From: Onchidella celtica
Lineage: Eukaryota; Mollusca; Gastropoda; Systellommatophora; Onchidiidae
DNA: 64,000 bases
NCBI GenBank assembly: GCA_963931925.1
Contig: OZ007569.1
Coordinates: forward strand, 70,060,920 to 70,124,919
Direction of reading: 5' to 3'
The notes under the pieces are model-generated. The model was not told where the DNA came from. It made no database searches and saw only the letters and a list, made by a program, of their open reading frames with translations. Of this stretch, positions 31,540 to 43,689 are shown one piece after another. Each line of letters begins with the position of its first letter. Positions within the stretch are counted from its first letter, which is position 1. A program made the translations under genes and the position numbers.

Positions 31540-32620
31540 GGACAGATGAATGCCCTACGTTCTTCAACCCCCGAATTCAGAGCACAGCAAATCTTTGCAC
31601 ACCTCAGCGTCCAACACTTGTTGGCGCAGTTGGGACTGACACCGCCAAGTCCACACCACAAGAACAAGCAATGATTTGAGCGCATTCAGTTCCACAATGT
31701 TTGATCTGCATGACGCATACCGCCGGCCCACCGCCCCGTACCCCCCTCCCTCTATGTCGCAAGTCTACTATGGTCAGGATCGATGGCAAACCCAGTTCCA
31801 TATTCCTGGCGCCTTTGCCAACACGCGCTTGCCTCACGCGCGGTGCCGTGGCCACGTCTCGATGTCACTCACGAAGCAGTCCCAGCCACGGACACACGGA
31901 CATACAGACCCGCGTCAGCACAAGTCCGTGAAGGGCCCAGTATTGACGTCTGCGGCTTGTTGTCGTGCAGTGTAGAGAGTCAGAGAGAGGAGGAGGAGTG
32001 TTGGAGGAAGCAAGAGTACCACCTCAGATGTTCGTCTCCCTGTTCTCGACCATTGCTACTGCATCATCACTGGTCGCCATTTGTATAAAACAGTGAAGGA
32101 GAGAGGGAGGAAATAGGAAAGATCCCCACCCTGCGTAGGGCGACCGCCACCCGTGCTAGCGTGTGTAACATCTACCTAGGAGGCGGGCGCTCTAGCACCT
32201 CCACGGCCTGCCACTCGGCTCATCCCTACCCTCGGACCTTCACTCAATTTGCCTTCTCCACGCCAGTTTTTCGGACACTCGCCACTGTGCCAACTCGTGT
32301 ACAGCTCTTGGACTTGCCCAGTTACCATCTCACCCTCAGTTCTGGAACTGAGTCAACGTGTGGTATCTCTTCCAGTTGTCACATCGCCCACGTTCATGGT
32401 TGGGTTCCCGCCACTAGTCTTCTCATAAAACACATCATTTTCACTTTTCTTCAGCAGTGGATTGTGCCATTGTGAACAACAACCACGGAATTGGTAGTGG
32501 AGCGTGATTAGATTGTCATTTCCGCCCTGCTCCGGCAATCGGCGACGAGTAGGTGGAGACAATCCTAGAATGCACCAATTTGACGAGTGTCGATTTGTAC
32601 AGTGGTCATCAATAAAGGTA
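31540..32620 (+). other. GC-richer island: candidate promoter plus 5' exon, or degraded LTR element
   Basis: This kilobase is visibly richer in G+C and CpG than its surroundings. TTGTATAAAACAG places a TATA box at 32084-32090, and AATAAAG/GTAAGT at 32611-32623 is an excellent splice donor with no clear coding sequence between, as in a 5' UTR exon. A 99-codon ORF (31676-31975) contains YRRPTAPYPPPSMSQVYY and matches no family I know. Alternatively, TTGGTAGTGGAGCGTG at about 32490-32505 resembles the primer-binding region that follows a Gypsy-type 5' LTR, and another frame near 31760 (VRIDGKPSSI) faintly recalls a Gypsy integrase end. I cannot decide between these. Confidence 0.3.
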
Positions 32621-33034
32621 AGTCATCGAACAATGTCCTCTACATTTAGATCCAGGATTTAGTGATACATTGCTAAAATAACCGTATGCTTTTTAAACAC
32701 GGACTTTGGCCAAAAGATTCGTCTCACTGTTTTTTGGTAAAAAATTTGGTTGTCACGAGGAAGATTTTCAGCGGATTTGAAGGTCAGAGGTCAAATTATC
32801 ACTTTTTGATGTGAAGAAAATAATATGATAGGGATAACATGATTTCCTCAACTATGAAGATTGAAGATGTGGACAAATTTGTCAGTATATTATATTATGT
32901 CATAAACATAAAGGTTTGCCTGGTCTGGCAATGGCTTTTTTTCTGGGTATCTGAAATACACAACGGTTTGCCTGTCGGAATGAAGCAAAACAGACGGTCA
33001 CAATTGTTTTGTTTATGAATCAGAAAAGCAGTAT

Positions 33035-33147
33035 AGAGATGAAGCTGTTTATCACTGACATTGGGGTCCTATTCAGTGGTTGTTGTGTATGGTACCGTCA
33101 CTCCGTTGACAGAAAGGGAAAATGCGCATGCTGTTTGTGACACTCTC
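33035..33147 (+). repeat. duplicated 113-bp block, copy 2
   Basis: Partner of 24399-24511, 8.6 kb away in the same orientation. Sequence outside the block does not match. Confidence 0.7.
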
Positions 33148-33149
33148 TG

Positions 33150-34090
33150 TTCAGACTACCGGTTTCTCAACGTGTACACTTCTCTGATGTTTGGGTCAGG
33201 ATCTGGTGACCGTGTACACATTTCTGGTCAAACATCTGGAACCATTTTGCTGGTTATTTTTGTTGTCAGCAATAGACCATTATATACGGCACCGCTGGTC
33301 TTCTTGTTTCATGCGCCATGAACGTGTAAAAACACCTCGTTATGTAATCCAGGGGATGAATTGCTCGCCGCTACCAGAACCTTCCTTTGGTTGGAGAGTC
33401 GAAGCTTGATAGCTTGAAACCCAATACCTTTGAAAGGGAAAGCATATAGATTGTAAAGATGTCCCAAGATAATTATGGTTAAGGTAAAATATGGCTTTTT
33501 CTGATTATCTGAATACTTTATGTAATAATAATATTTGAAATCTTGAGGTTTCTCGAATATGCTTTCGAGCTCATCATTGCTAGAGTCCAGAGTCAGATTT
33601 GTCTAATACTGCTTTCAACAAGACAAAATAATGTCTTGGTGTTAAGAAATACTTGTATGGTAGTTATTAAGATGCGTTAGTCTTTTAAGCCTCAAGCCGC
33701 CCGGGTATTGATAAACTGATGTGTTTGTGTGTAGATTTTGATGTTTGTATGCACTGGTGAATGTGCATGTGTAGGTGTATGTGTGTGTATGTGTATATTT
33801 GTGTGTCTTTATGGGTGTATAAGTGTGTGTGTGGGTGTGTTAGTTCGCTTATCTTAGCCTAGTCTAATTGTCCGCTGAACGTGAGCATGGGCAAATGTGT
33901 ATGTCGTACATTTGTAGCTTGCTTTGTCTGAGTGTCCGTCAGTATGGATTTAATATGTGTGTGACGTCAATGTGTGTAAAGTGTTTGTACATGGAGATTG
34001 TTATATTTATCTGAATGTTAAGCTGGGTTTCCATGTGCACAGACACGGCAAAAACTCTTCAAGTATTGAAATAGAAAGAATGCCGTCATT
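33150..34090. other. unannotated DNA with GT-rich stretch
   Basis: No gene recognised. GTGT-rich simple sequence spans about 33717-33845. Confidence 0.45.
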
Positions 34091-34126
34091 CGTTTGGAAA
34101 CGCCGTTTCCTTACACATGGAAACAC

Positions 34127-34533
34127 CCGGGCAGTGCAGGCATGTTGGAAAGTGGATTTTTCTCATATTTTCAAGTCCCTGGTCCTATTGGGGGGTAGGA
34201 TCGAGTAGTTCTTGGAAATTGGATTTTTCTCATATTTTCAAGTCCCTGGTCCTATTGGGGGGTAGGATCGAGTACCTAGTCTTCTCGGATAAGGACGAAA
34301 AAATTCGGAGGGCCCGTGTGCACGTTGCGCACGTTAAAGATACCTTGGCAGTTGGAAATCGTAAAGAGCAGGCCGAAAGGCCGCTGCCCGGGCAAAATTG
34401 AAATTAATAGATTAAAATTTATCCATATCATCTCCCCCCCCCCCCCCCCGCCAGAGCAAGAAATAATAAAAACAAGTAAAGTGGGGTGTAAATGCCAAGG
34501 GCAGCGAACCTCCTAAAATAAAGACCTCAAATC
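34127..34533 (+). mobile_element. SINE type B, head-less, inserted in the 66-bp minisatellite
   Basis: The tRNA-like head is missing; the copy starts near GGGCAGTGCAGGCATGTTGG. A 65-70 bp piece of the body (GGATTTTTCTCATATTTTCA onward) is duplicated in tandem (about 34146-34210 and 34213-34276). Then come the shared body, a C tract (34434-34449) and the type B tail. GAAACAC flanks both sides (34120-34126 and 34534-34540), and the flanks are the two halves of one 66-bp minisatellite unit. Confidence 0.88.
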
Positions 34534-35662
34534 GAAACACTCTTTCTTTTTACTACATGATGGAATTTTGATGTTTCTGTTGCCGTTTCCTTACACATGG
34601 AAACACTCTTTCTTTTTACTACATGATGGAATTTTGATGTTTCTGTTGCCGTTTCCTTACACATGGAAACACTCTTTCTTTTTACTACATGATGGAGTTT
34701 TGATGTTTCTGTTGCCGTTTCCTTACACATGGAAACACTCTTTCTTTTTACTACATGATGGAATTTTGATGTTTCTGTTGCCGTTTCCTTACACATGGAA
34801 ACACTCTTTCTTTTTACTACATGATGGAGTTTTGATGTTTCTGTTGCCGTTTGCTTACACATGGAAACACTCTTTCTTTTTACTACATGATGGAATTTTG
34901 ATGTTTCTGTTGCCGTTTCCTTACACATGGAAACATTCTTTCTTTTTACTACATGATGGAATTTTGATGTTTCTGTTGCCGTTTCCTTACACATGGAAAC
35001 ACTCTTTCTTTTTACTACATGATGGAATTTTGATGTTTCTGTTGCCGTTTGCTTACACATGGAAACACTCTTTCTTTTTACTACATGATGGAATTTTGAT
35101 GTTTCTGTTGCCGTTTCCTTACACATAGAAACATTCTTTCTTTTTACTACATGATGGAGTTTTGATGTTTCTGTTGCCGTTTCCTTACACATGGAAACAC
35201 TCTTTCTTTTTACTACATGATGGAATTTTGATGTTTCTGTTACCGTTTCCTTACACATGGAAACATTCTTTCTTTTTACTACATGATGGAATTTTGATGT
35301 TTCTGTTGCCGTTTCCTTACACATGGAAACACTCTTTCTTTTTACTACATTATGGAATTTTGATGTTTCTGTTGCCGTTTCCTTACACATGGAAACACTC
35401 TTTCTTTTTACTACATGATGGAATTTTGATGTTTCTGTTGCCGTTTCCTTACACATGGAAACACTCTTTCTTTTTACTACATGATGGAATTTTGATGTTT
35501 CTGTTGCCGTTTCCTTACACATGGAAACATTCTTTCTTTTTACTACATGATGGAATTTTGATGTTTCTGTTGCCGTTTCCTTACACATGGAAACATTCTT
35601 TCTTTTTACTACATGATGGAGTTTTGATGTTTCTGTTGCCGTTTCCCTTTCCGCCCACATGA
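34534..35662. repeat. 66-bp minisatellite, about 17 units
   Basis: Unit ACTCTTTCTTTTTACTACAT, GATGGAATTTTGATGTTTCT, GTTGCCGTTTCCTTACACAT, GGAAAC. Units differ at a handful of sites (GGAATT/GGAGTT, TTTCC/TTTGC, ACACT/ACATT). The first unit begins before the SINE, near 34097. Because 66 is a multiple of three and the unit lacks stops in some frames, it gives long ORFs on both strands (377 codons on minus, 186 and 166 on plus). I treat these as by-products. The inverted pair GTTTCC/GGAAAC lies in each unit. Confidence 0.95.
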
Positions 35663-35664
35663 GA

Positions 35665-36715
35665 ACACGGTTTTAGAGTGTACAATAGGAGTATGTTGGT
35701 GAAGGTGTTTGTAGTCGGTATGTGAATATATGTGTATGTCTATTGTGTGTGTGTGTGTGTACGTATTATTAGTATGTCTGTGTCTGTTGCGCGTGAAGGT
35801 CAACCCCAGCATATGCAACTCCATCAGATTTGCATCAGCCACGATTGGTCGGTTACACAAAGTGGATTTTCCTCAGTCTTCCAGTTGTGACCTTGTGACG
35901 TAACTGGCATTGTTACAAATCACAAGTTACCGTAACTGGATTTGCTAGTTTGGCTTTTCAGCTTGTTATTGTAAATGTAATCCTTGCTCTGCAGTCATGG
36001 TATAACTGATGTAATTATTTTATTCTGCCGCGTGTCCTTTCTGTTCCTCTTATCTCTCTTTTCTTTCTTTTTTGTAACCTTTGAAGTGCATTCTTTGTCT
36101 ATTTGTCTGCTTGTTTCTGGCCCTCTTTTTTTTTTTTCTTGTTTGTCCTATTTTTTGTTTGTAAGTTTCTTTGTTGCCTCCTCTGAATGAATGAAAATGT
36201 TGGCAGTAGGTATCTTGTCGGCGCAAGAATACAGTAACACGTCATGTTTCGTTATCTGTGTCTTTTTGTGACAGATGAGAATCCTAGGTAAATCTATGTC
36301 AGTCGTCTATGGCCTTAGTCTTCATAGCGTTTTCTCCCAAAGTGCATGGAATATACTTTAATATCTCTTTCTTCGTCATTTTTGTTTCATAACCTAGTTC
36401 TCTTCATTCTCTCAGTTCATTGTGTCTTTATATTTGTACTTACGTTTTCGTTTGTGAAGATTTTGCCCTTTCCTTGTTTTGAATCTGCCATTTTATGAGG
36501 GTTTTTAATATTTTTTTATATTTCTGTTTATTTCCATCTATCTTGATCTCATTTTTTCCTTCTTTCCTCAGTCTACCAGTTGATGCCTTTGTATTTGTTT
36601 GCCTTGCCCACATGTATGAAATACGTGCACTGTGTTGAGAATGGAAACATTCAACCATCCCTCCATCAGCTCTAGGAGTCAATATTTACAATCCCATTGC
36701 ATTGGGGAACAGGCT
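35665..36715. other. unannotated T-rich DNA
   Basis: No gene recognised. A GT run lies at about 35745-35760. Confidence 0.4.
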
Positions 36716-36724
36716 GTTGCATTC

Positions 36725-37250
36725 TTATTGTGCGTCTCTTATAGGACAGTGTCATCATAATTATGCTATTTTCTTGAATTATCAGGGTTGTCCCATTCTG
36801 TATTTTTGTTTAGTAGTAATGCTATCCCATTTTGTATTCTTGAAGTATCAATACTGTCCCGTTAACAATGCTGTCCCATTTTGTATTTTTTTTTAGTAGT
36901 AATGCTATCCCATTTTGTATTCTTGAAGTATCAATACTGTCCCGTTAACAATGCTGTCCCATTCTGAATTTTTTAAAGTTGTGATGCATACTCTGTATTG
37001 TCAAAGGAGCAGCTCTCTCCTGTTTTGCATTCCTGGAGGAACAGCCGGCTGTCCAATTCTGAATTCTTGAAACAGCAGTATCCTATTTCCTGTTTTCTTA
37101 AAAGAGCAATTCTCTTCTATTTTGCATTCCAGGAGGTGTAATCTACCGTCCAATTCTGTGTTCTTGAAATAGCAGTGCAGTCATTCTCTCCCATTTTGCA
37201 TTCCCGAAGAAACAATCTGTTGCCCAATTCTGTATTCATTAAAGTTGCTG
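36725..37250. repeat. degenerate tandem repeat with an 84-bp near-exact duplication
   Basis: The phrase TGTCCCATTTTGTATTCTTG recurs every 35-45 bases with changes. TAGTAGTAATGCTATCCCAT and about 65 following bases occur twice (from about 36810 and 36894) almost identically. Confidence 0.75.
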
Positions 37251-37259
37251 GACGGTGGT

Positions 37260-40065
37260 ATTTTGTGTTCGTAAACTACTATAAGTACTTGTTTTTTGTT
37301 GTCTTTATTGGTATTACAGTATATTTCGGACAGGACGGCAGCTTCTACTCCTATTTAACATTTCCGCTTCTTTCCGAACTGTCAGCAATCCCTCGACCTG
37401 CACAATTTATAGCACGACCTAATCCAGCTAGACCGATATTTTCACTTTTCTTTTATTTTACCTGTCAAAGTCTGAATGGCTGAAACTTTTCCCAAAGTAA
37501 GATCACGAAGAAATCGTGAAAGGTGCCAAATCGCCTTTGTCGTGCTGAGGCGCCATTAAACCCAAACTCAATGTCAAACTGAAAACTGTACCTATACAAA
37601 CATGAGGAGCGTGAACATTTTGTTATAATTCCCTCAAATTGACATGTTCATACATTAGCTCTACAAGTGGGCAACCTTTACAGCGATCTCATATTTTAAC
37701 GCAACTCCAGGTTACGCTAAACTAGGACTCTTGTGCGCCGCCACAAGACAAGCCTGTGTAAAATAAATACTTTATGTAAGTGCTGGCGTGCGCAAAATTT
37801 CTATAGTCACAAATTTTAATGCCGAAGGTCAATGTCGATAATTTACCGTTTACGGCAACCTCCAGTCGATACTATGAGCAATTTTCCGCTGAGCCAAATT
37901 TCAATGGAACTGCAGACAAAACGGAAATGCCAATGGCACGAGGCATGAGGGTAACGAGAGGCATGAGCGTAACGATGGGAAACATGGCGGGAAGGTCATG
38001 TGACCTTGCTGTGATTGAACAAGCTGACACTTTGGGTCTACCGCCAGATGATATAGACTCTATATAATAATATTTTTTTTTCATGGCAACAGCACTTGTT
38101 ACCTGCAGCAGGTGGAGACTATTGGATTTGCCATGAGTTCAAATAGAGCTGATGTGTGTCGAGGTGCGAGCAGTGCTGGCCCTTAGCGTCACTCAATTTC
38201 TGTAATTGTGTTTTATGGGATTTCTGTTTCCGGATAAGATTTAAAACTGTTATCAGAGCTACAGGTTTATTCATTATTCAGTTAGGTAAACCTTTCTTTG
38301 ATGTTTGCAAGAGAGGAGACGAGAATAGACCATAAAAATTTAAATGGGCTCTTGGAAAAAAATGTCTCTGAGTTTGAGCAATGTTGATTTTGAGTCCCCG
38401 TTCTTTCTTCCCTGCATGAACGGGTAATCTGAGTACGTAGAGGATGTTTGTCTTTCATAGAGATCTTGTGTCCATCCCCCCTCTCCCCCTCCCCCCCCCT
38501 CTTCCCCCGCCCCCCTGATTTTAAGGCCTTTTTGTATTCACTTGCCCATTAAGAACATGTTTGTATTGCGATACAGACTTGAAGAACATGGATACTAGCA
38601 CGTGTGTGTTTATTGCCAGTTGCCTTATGTCTCTCGCAAAAGAAACAAAAATCAAATTGTGCACGTCAGTCAAATTCATTTCTCCCACTTCGACAATTCT
38701 GAAAGATTGTCTCCCATTTGGGCATACCGGACATCTCGAGCGTTGTTCCTTTTAATTTCTAGAAATATTTCTGTTTAAACACTCAGTTGTTAATGGTTGC
38801 CCTTTCATTGTAAACCGTACACCATCTTGTTTTAGCGACTCTTTACATCGTAGAGATATTAAACATTCGCAGATTTTAGTAACCAGATTTGATCGACAAA
38901 CTGTTTAAGGCATAATATAGCCGAAAGTGTGGTAATAAGGTCTTAAGACCCAAACTCTACCAAACAGAGTTTAACTCCTCCGATCCACTTCGTACGTGAA
39001 AGCTGTTTGTACAGAGCAATGCTTGAGATGGCATGGATCAATGCTCAGAGACAGCACAATGACCTAGGGTTAATGACTAGCGGTTGATATGACAAAATGT
39101 GGCTGACAGCCGTACACAGTAATCGATATGTCAAACACTAGTTCTGATTTATGCCATCACTTCTGTCGGCGGATTCCGATAAACGTTTTACATACCGTGG
39201 AGTGCAGGATCGATCTTTCTTCCTCAGCTGTCGCAGTTTCTTGGGGTTCAGTGGTTACATACCTCCATAAGATTTGGTAGAGTCTATTTTTGGCATGTAG
39301 GAAAAGTGCTCACAACAGGATTTTTATACAGTCGCCAACAGTTTATGAAAGAAAATTATTGTCAACAAAAAAATTATTATTCATTAAACCTAACCCTAAC
39401 CTTATTCTCAACACTTTCCCAAAACATTCACTGTGCAAACCAAAGTCAAACTAGTCATATGGCACAAAAATAGTCAGTCTGTTAATTTAAGGCACAGACC
39501 AAGGCGGTCAGCTGGGTACTTTTTGCTCATTAGTGTACCCAATGTATGACAAAAAGGAAGCGAGAAATGAGAAAGATATTCACACACAGACATTCATAGT
39601 AAGTACATACACGTACTCTAATGATCGGATGACAATGCCGCGGTTCCAAGCTACAATTGTGTTAGTGGGCGCAGATTTTCATATCTTTACGTGAGAAGTC
39701 ATAACTTGGTAGGTAATTTGTCACTTTTTGAAGCCACGCGCAAAAGTGTCGAGTTTTCTGTAATTGCAATGATGACGTGACCAGACCCCCCCCCCACCCC
39801 AACCGCCCCCACTGAATGATTATGCACTGACTCCATATCAGTGGAAGCGAGTCGATCCTCCGATTGTAACACTTGTATTGTCTAATCTGTGTATATTTGT
39901 GGTAGGAGGTATAGTCTGCGAAAAAGAAACAAAAACAGTTGTCATATTGAAGAGTTACCAAGACTAACGGGATAAATCGATCCACACCCATGCCTGAGTG
40001 ATTACTTACATCTACCTATATAAAAGTGCCGTTACATCATCGATTTCGAACTTGCACACAACTGG
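37260..40065. other. unannotated DNA
   Basis: No gene recognised. It includes a C-rich tract (38477-38515), an 82-codon ORF at 37819-38067 without a known domain, and GAGGCGCCATTAAACCCAAA near 37549, a string resembling tails near 50613 and 52708. Confidence 0.4.
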
Positions 40066-40071
40066 CAAAGT

Positions 40072-40210
40072 TAAACCTCAGTCTCTCAGTGTCAAATCGT
40101 TTGTCAAACCTCATTCTCTCAATGTCAAACTGTTTGTCAAACCTCAGTCTCTCACTATCAAACCATTTGTCAAACCTCAGATTCTCAGTATCAAACCGTT
40201 TGTCAAAGTT
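40072..40210. repeat. 33-bp minisatellite, about 4 units
   Basis: Unit CCTCAGTCTCTCAGTGTCAA, ACCGTTTGTCAAA, with substitutions between units. The period is 11 codons and open, but short. Confidence 0.85.
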
Positions 40211-40214
40211 GCAC

Positions 40215-41115
40215 ATCTCGATCTCCGATAAACGTGATTTGATGTTCTGTTTGCCTCAGTAGAAAACGTAAACCCACGGGATACCCAACTTCATTTTTCA
40301 GTGTTCTTTTAGTGCCATTTCAATTAGCACTCGTTCAACACTGTAACCCCGACATGAAGAACATAATATTTGCCAGATTTGGTTCAAATCGGTCCAAGGG
40401 TTTCCGAGTTAGTCCATGGCGCCAGCGGATCGATTTCTCGCTTGTGTCATAAGAGTACTTGTAACTTTCTTGGCAGGAAAACTGCACCAAATCAAATCCA
40501 ATTGTTTTCAAAATGCGACATTGTTGCACACTGTTGTGTCCATGAGGAGGGAATCGATTTCTTTGGATTGTTGTATTTTGCAGTGAAAGCTATATCAGAT
40601 CTGAAAACTGAGCCGTCGATGGTATTATATAGCGCATGGAAATGCGATGATAAGTCAAATTTCATGGATATAGATCGCACAGATCATATGAAATGCGTAG
40701 ACAAAACTTTTTTCTTTATTGTATATATAATATTGAAAATAATTGCTTCCTCCTGTGTATTTTATCAGAATAACCTCTATTATGTTGTCATAGACGTGAA
40801 TGTGGATTTAGGGGATTTTCTGTTCGTGCGGTGTGGGCGAGTGTTGAACTCTACAGCATTAGTCTAAGTGCCTAAGATACGTCTTGTTTTTCTTTTCTTA
40901 AATTGATAAGGAAACATTTTTGTCAAATGGAAATTGTAAATAGTATTTCATCATAAATATTCAACTTAGAAGAGATAAGAATAATGTTGTGTTTTTGCGT
41001 CCTTGGTTTTCAGAGAAGAAAAAAACAAACAAACTTGGTTTTCAGAGTAAAAAACAAATCTGGATGAGAATAATGAGATCGGATCTCGTTGACGTATTTC
41101 TGATGGGGGGATTGC
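40215..41115. other. unannotated DNA with a 165-codon ORF
   Basis: The plus-strand ORF at 40370-40867 has no recognisable domain, and its last third is hydrophobic and AT-driven. GATTTGGTTCAAATCGGTCC near 40376 looks like a phrase common in invertebrate repeats. I do not call a gene. Confidence 0.3.
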
Positions 41116-41121
41116 TCAGGT

Positions 41122-42027
41122 ATCGGCCGTTAGTTTTACTACCCACGCGGTGAGTACGGAGGAAAGTGTGGTAGTGAATTGAAAGGAAAAAAAATCAAAG
41201 AACATTAGTTTTACTACCCACACGGTGAGTACGGAGGAAAGTGTGGGAGTGAATTGAAAGAAAAAAAATCAAAGAACATTAGTTTTACTACCCACACGGT
41301 GAGTACGGAGGAAAGTGTGGGAGTGAATTGAAAGAAAAAAATATCAAAGAACATTAGTTTTACTACCCACGCGGTGAGTACGGAGGAAAGTGTGGGAGTG
41401 AATTGAAAGAAAAAAATGTCAAAGAACATTAGTTTTACTACCCACACGGTGAGTACGGAGGAAAGTGTGGGAGTGAATTGAAAGAAAAAAATATCAAAGA
41501 ACATTAGTTTTACTACCCACACGGTGAGTACGGAGGAAAGTGTGGGAGTGAATTGAAAGAAAAAAAAATCAAAGAACATTAGTTTTACTACCCACACGGT
41601 GAGTACGGAGGAAAGTGTGGGAGTGAATTGAAAGAAAAAAATATCAAAGAACATTAGTTTTACTACCCACACGGTGAGTACGGAGGAAAGTGTGGGAGTG
41701 AATTGAAAGAAAAAAAATCAAAGAACATTAGTTTTACTACCCACACGGTGAGTACGGAGGAAAGTGTGGGAGTGAATTGAAAGAAAAAAAAATAAAAGAA
41801 CATTAGTTTTACTACCCACACGGTGAGTACGGAGGAAAGTGTGGGAGTGAATTGAAAGAAAAAAAAATCAAAGAACATTAGTTTTACTACCCACACGGTG
41901 AGTACGGAGGAAAGTGTGGGAGTGAATTGAAAGAAAAAAAATCAAAGAACATTAGTTTTACTACCCACACGGTGAGTACGGAGGAAAGTGTGGGAGTGAA
42001 TTGAAAGAAAAAAATATCAAAGAACAT
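41122..42027. repeat. 75-bp minisatellite, about 12 units
   Basis: Unit AACATTAGTTTTACTACCCA, CACGGTGAGTACGGAGGAAA, GTGTGGGAGTGAATTGAAAG, A-run plus TCAAAG. Units are almost identical except for A-run length and CACACGG/CACGCGG. Each contains CGGTGAGTAC, a strong match to a splice donor on the plus strand. The 25-codon period gives minus-strand ORFs, which I treat as by-products. Confidence 0.95.
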
Positions 42028-42077
42028 AAGTGATGTTTAATGACAGTATCGGTTTTGTCCCCTGTAAGGTTTTAGTG

Positions 42078-42675
42078 TAAAGAGAGAGAGAGAGAGAGGG
42101 AGAGAGAGAGAGACAGAGAGAGAGATAGACAGCTAGAGAGAGAGAGAGAGACAGAGAGAGATAGACAGCTAGAGAGAGAGAGAGAGAGAAACAGAGAGAG
42201 ATAGACAGCTAGAGAGAGAGAGAGACAGCTAGAGAGAGAGAGAGAGACAGAGAGAGATAGACAGCTAGAGAGACAGACAGAGATAGACAGCTAGAGAGAG
42301 AGAGAGACAGAGAGAGATAGACGAGAGAGAGAGAGAGAGAGAGAGATAGACAGCTAGAGAGAGAGAGAGAGATGGACAGCTAAAGAGAGAGAGAGAGACA
42401 GAGAGAGATAGACAGCTAAAGAGAGAGAGAGAGAGAGACAGAGAGAGATAGACAGCTAAAGAGAGAGAGAGAGAGACAGAGAGAGATAGACAGCTAGAGA
42501 GAGAGAGACAGAGAGAGATAGACAGCTAGAGAGAGAGAGATAGACAGCTAGAGAGAGAGAGAGATAGACAGCTAGAGAGAGAGAGAGACAGACAGACAGG
42601 GACAGAGCTAGAGAGAGACAGACAGGGACAGAGCTAGAGAGAGAGAGAGAGAGGCAAAGACAGAGAGAGAGACAG
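42078..42675. repeat. GA-rich microsatellite with GATAGACAGCTA phrase
   Basis: GAGAGA runs punctuated by AGAGATAGACAGCTAGAGAG about every 30-50 bases, so a higher-order repeat built on a microsatellite. Confidence 0.9.
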
Positions 42676-42776
42676 ACAGACAAAAAGACAGACAGAGGAA
42701 GAAAGGGGGGCAATTTTCTGCTGTTTCTGTGGTTCTGGTTTGTTGGTGGCCGTTGGAAACAATGATGGTTTTGGAA

Positions 42777-42900
42777 GGGAGAGAGAGAGAGAGACAGAGA
42801 GAGAAAGAGCGAGAGAGAGAGAGAGAGACAGAGGGGGAGAGAGAGAGAGAGATAGGGAGAGAAAGAGAGAGAGAGACAGAGAGAGAATTTGTGGGTGTGA
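42777..42900. repeat. GA-rich microsatellite
   Basis: Imperfect GA repeats, separated from the previous block by about 100 bases of unique sequence. Confidence 0.9.
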
Positions 42901-43689
42901 GAGAGGACGAGAGAAGGAGAGAATAGAGCAAAATGATAGAAAGATTAAATATGCCCTAAGGCTTAACGAAGGGGAAGAGAGCGACACATGGGAAGAGGGA
43001 TACGCACTATTGAGAGAAAGAGAAATAAAGAATGAGAATATGATAAGAAATTGAGAATGTGATGTGATAAAAAAGGGACCCCGAGAGAGTAGCTACTAGC
43101 AGGGAAAGTATAGAGAAATACGTTGGAAGAAAACAGTTTCTCAAAAGCCGACTTTCATTCAAGCTCAGGGCATACAAACTGCACCATTAGCTCTACTCTG
43201 CAACCTTAATGACATTGTTTTTGAGGACAGCAGTCATAAAAAACCATCTGCGACCATCATGTCTGCACACCTAACTGACGTGCCAGATAAACGCTTGACA
43301 CATATGTAGCGTCCTCCTACCAGTGGAAAAGTACGAAAACCCAATCATGTTGCGAATCAATGACGGTAATACAAAAATGCAATAATTATACTTCACTTGG
43401 TAATGCATCATTATAAAAGGGTGGCGAAAAGGGAAAAGGTGTTGAGTCGAGAGTACAGATCTTTACGTGAAAGCAAAGAGAGAAAGGTACAGAACTGACA
43501 GAAGATCGTTTTTGCCTTCCGATATTCTCCTCAGCAAGACAGTTTAGCTAGATCTGTACCGTACCATAATGATTTCTCTAAGGTTCCTTGCCATGTCACT
43601 TCATGTATGCCTGTTATTATTGAGCTGCGATATGTTTATGTTATGATGCATAAGATGTGTGTGAGATAATGTGCTCTCAAACGCTCTGT

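Noticed and set aside
32163-32505. A definite 5' LTR followed by a primer-binding site
   Set aside because: TG/CA ends and a second LTR could not be located, and the integrase-like stretch lies on the wrong side for an intact element. Kept only as an alternative for the GC-rich island.
34527-35660. A 377-codon minus-strand ORF and two long plus-strand ORFs with 22-residue repeats
   Set aside because: They follow directly from a 66-bp minisatellite with no stop in those frames; no signal, start context or non-repeat coding sequence accompanies them.
34534-35662. CRISPR-like array
   Set aside because: Units are contiguous with no unique spacers and the DNA is eukaryotic. The same holds for the arrays at 15.1, 41.1, 52.3 and 55.9 kb.
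40370-40867. A 165-codon ORF of unknown type
   Set aside because: No domain recognised, AT-driven composition, and an upstream phrase typical of dispersed repeats. Left as unannotated rather than a gene.
41214-41896. Minus-strand ORFs with a 25-residue hydrophobic repeat, resembling membrane segments
   Set aside because: Product of the 75-bp minisatellite in a stop-free frame; no independent evidence of coding.
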